From JAWSVE01 sp050633885 (lineage in GTDB: Bacteria > Pseudomonadota > Gammaproteobacteria > Pseudomonadales > Cellvibrionaceae), in contig JBOEHK010000002.1 in assembly GCA_050633885.1 (NCBI GenBank), forward strand, positions 558,001-622,000: DNA of 64,000 nt. Reading direction: 5' to 3'. The position numbers and the translations under genes were made by a program. The notes beneath the pieces are model-generated. The model ran no database searches, was not told where the DNA came from, and saw only the letters and a list, made by a program, of their open reading frames with translations. Positions 62,704 through 64,000 of this stretch are shown here, in pieces (positions within the stretch are counted from its first letter, which is position 1; each line of letters starts with the position of its first letter).

Positions 62704-63498
62704 TTACATCCGTATTTTTCCTTTGGAGAAAATAACAGACTTTCCTTTAAGTTCTATCCGGCCATTTTCCTTAACTGTTAAATTTAAAATACCCTCTCTT
62801 GAAGAGCACTGTTTAGCGGTTAATATTTTTTTATTAAGTTTCTTTGACCAATAAGGCGCAAGAGCGCAATGTATTGATCCTGTGACTGGGTCTTCCGGGA
62901 TTCCAGCATTGGGGGCGAAGTAGCGTGATACAAAATCTATCGAGTTATTTTTGTTGGTTGAGCGAGCAGTGATAACAATACCGTTTGTTTTTAGCGATGA
63001 TATTTTTTCATAATTAGGGGAAAAATTTATGATGGCTGATTCGTTTTCTAACTCTGCAAAAATATTTCGTTCGTTTGCCATGCAATTCTCAAGTTTCTCC
63101 CCAAGAACATTTTCTACTAGCGAAAAATTTTCGAATGGCTTTAAATCTATAGCTGGGAAATCTAATGTGATGTCATCTTCTGATATCGTAGCCAGCAGTT
63201 CTCCGCTCTTCGTATGGAAAATAAATTCTTGAGAATCTGTATCAATAAATTCGTGAAGTGTTCTTGCAGAAGCTAGTGTGGCATGTCCACATAAATTGAC
63301 TTCAACTGTTGGAGTAAACCATCTCAGCGCCCATTGATTATTTTTTTTGTGATTTAAGAAGGCGGTTTCTGACAAGTTAAATTCGGCAGCTATTTTTTGC
63401 ATCCAGATTGCTGTTTTTTCTTCTTTTAAAATAACAACAGCTGCTGGGTTTCCTTTAAAGGGTTCATTTGTAAATGCGTCGACGATATAAAAGTCCAT
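62704..63498 (-). CDS. PhzF-family isomerase/epimerase
   Basis: 264 residues. Hallmarks are the catalytic Glu region NLSETAFLN, the LRWFTPTVEVNLCGHATLASA block and the C-terminal GIPEDPVTGSIHCALAPYW. The fold is that of diaminopimelate-epimerase-like PhzF proteins. The substrate is unknown. It is the first gene of a unit with the LysE exporter. Confidence 0.93.
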   Translation of the reverse strand: MDFYIVDAFTNEPFKGNPAAVVILKEEKTAIWMQKIAAEFNLSETAFLNHKKNNQWALRWFTPTVEVNLCGHATLASARTLHEFIDTDSQEFIFHTKSGELLATISEDDITLDFPAIDLKPFENFSLVENVLGEKLENCMANERNIFAELENESAIINFSPNYEKISSLKTNGIVITARSTNKNNSIDFVSRYFAPNAGIPEDPVTGSIHCALAPYWSKKLNKKILTAKQCSSREGILNLTVKENGRIELKGKSVIFSKGKIRM

Positions 63499-63684
63499 AA
63501 AGAATTCCCGTTTGTAAAATCAGTGAGCTGCTGGTTTGAAAAATGGTTGAATTTGCATACTCAATTTCAAAGTTTATCGATATATGAATAGGTTGATGAC
63601 AGTTGCTCTCACTCTATGTATATTTCTTGGGAAGTACAGATTCAGAATATTTAAATTGAATAGGTGCAGATGTGATGGATATCT

Positions 63685-63722
63685 ATCTGTATTGGTTTCT
63701 ATCCATATATCTGTATTTGTTT
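63685..63722 (+). promoter_or_regulatory. Direct-repeat operator candidate of the MocR regulator
   Basis: ATCTGTATTGGTTT (63685-63698) recurs as ATCTGTATTTGTTT (63709-63722), 13 of 14 bases the same, 24 bp start to start. The pair is in the divergent promoter region between phzF and the MocR gene. MocR-type regulators commonly bind direct repeats. Confidence 0.6.
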
Positions 63723-63772
63723 GATCAATATGAGCTCAATTCAATGAGTGAAAAAATGGAAATTTCCCAGAA

Positions 63773-64000
63773 ATGAAACAGTATCGATATAAAGAGTTGG
63801 CCGAATCCTTTATTTCTTCAATTAATGAAGGTGTTTTTCAAACGGGTGACAAACTCCCCGGAATTAGAAGTGTGTGTCGCCAAGAAGATGTCAGTGCCGC
63901 AACCGCGGTTGCGGCTTATAGCTTGTTGGAAGAGGGTGGTTATGTCGAAGCGCGGCCAAGATCGGGATTTTATGTCAGTGCTCGTACAGAAAGCCATTTG
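63773..64000 (+). CDS. MocR/GntR-type regulator, N-terminal part (runs off right edge)
   Basis: 76 residues from the ATG at 63773 to the edge. The GntR winged helix is clear: YKELAESFISSINEG, TGDKLPGIRSVCRQ, SAATAVAAYSLLEEGG and YVEARPRSGFYV. The RPRSGFYV ending and the divergent LysE/PhzF genes suggest the MocR subgroup with a C-terminal aminotransferase-like PLP domain, which lies outside the window. Confidence 0.8.
   Translation, partial: MKQYRYKELAESFISSINEGVFQTGDKLPGIRSVCRQEDVSAATAVAAYSLLEEGGYVEARPRSGFYVSARTESHL

Noticed and set aside
1..64000. CRISPR arrays and insertion sequences
   Set aside because: I found no regularly spaced repeat array, cas gene or transposase anywhere in the window. 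The only regular short repeats are the hipB operators and att arms.

Overview
The right part of the window (from about 36.0 kb) is the chromosome of an AT-rich gammaproteobacterium. The evidence is the conserved order rimP-nusA-infB-rbfA-truB-rpsO-pnp, an initiator-tRNA 3' end just upstream of rimP, a lone PilU-type ATPase, an OprF/OmpA porin with thrombospondin-3 repeats, and a CHASE2 kinase/LysM-FecR/OmpR-type regulator operon. I cannot name the genus. A free-living, probably aquatic member of the Oceanospirillales/Cellvibrionales/Alteromonadales grouping would fit.

The left part (1 to about 36.0 kb) is accessory DNA that appears to be an integrative conjugative or mobilisable element. Its right edge is a 20-bp fragment of a tRNA-fMet 3' end at 35989-36008, so the intact tRNA and the left end should lie beyond the window. 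From left to right it carries: the start of a VirD4-like coupling protein with a von Willebrand A protein, a lipoprotein and small membrane proteins; a 1107-residue TPR protein; a hipBA toxin-antitoxin pair with four operators; a P4-type integrase beside an attP-like site holding a tRNA-Arg 3' end between repeated arm sites; an FG-GAP lipoprotein divergent from a Hin-like serine recombinase with inverted crossover-like sites between them; a hydrolase, a small membrane protein and a 1709-residue RTX protein; an ArdB/KlcA antirestriction gene; a three-gene ABC-3C conflict system followed by a trypsin-like protease; a SacI-type restriction-modification system with a controller gene; ArdA antirestriction; and a MobC/relaxase pair at the right end.

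The accessory block therefore combines transfer functions (relaxase, coupling protein), anti-defence (ArdA, ArdB), defence or stabilisation (SacI-type R-M, ABC-3C, HipBA) and a probable secreted weapon (RTX). Two recombination systems, the tyrosine integrase and the serine recombinase, have recognisable candidate sites next to their genes.

The chromosomal part continues after pnp with envelope and stress genes (LEA-like lipoprotein, DUF2959 lipoprotein, GlsB/YeaQ protein, MscS channel, OmpA), the kinase/FecR/regulator operon, PilU, a ThDP-dependent decarboxylase or acetolactate synthase-like enzyme, a GlcD-type FAD oxidase, a DUF2459 protein, an OsmC-like protein, and a LysE exporter/PhzF pair divergent from a MocR regulator that runs off the right edge.
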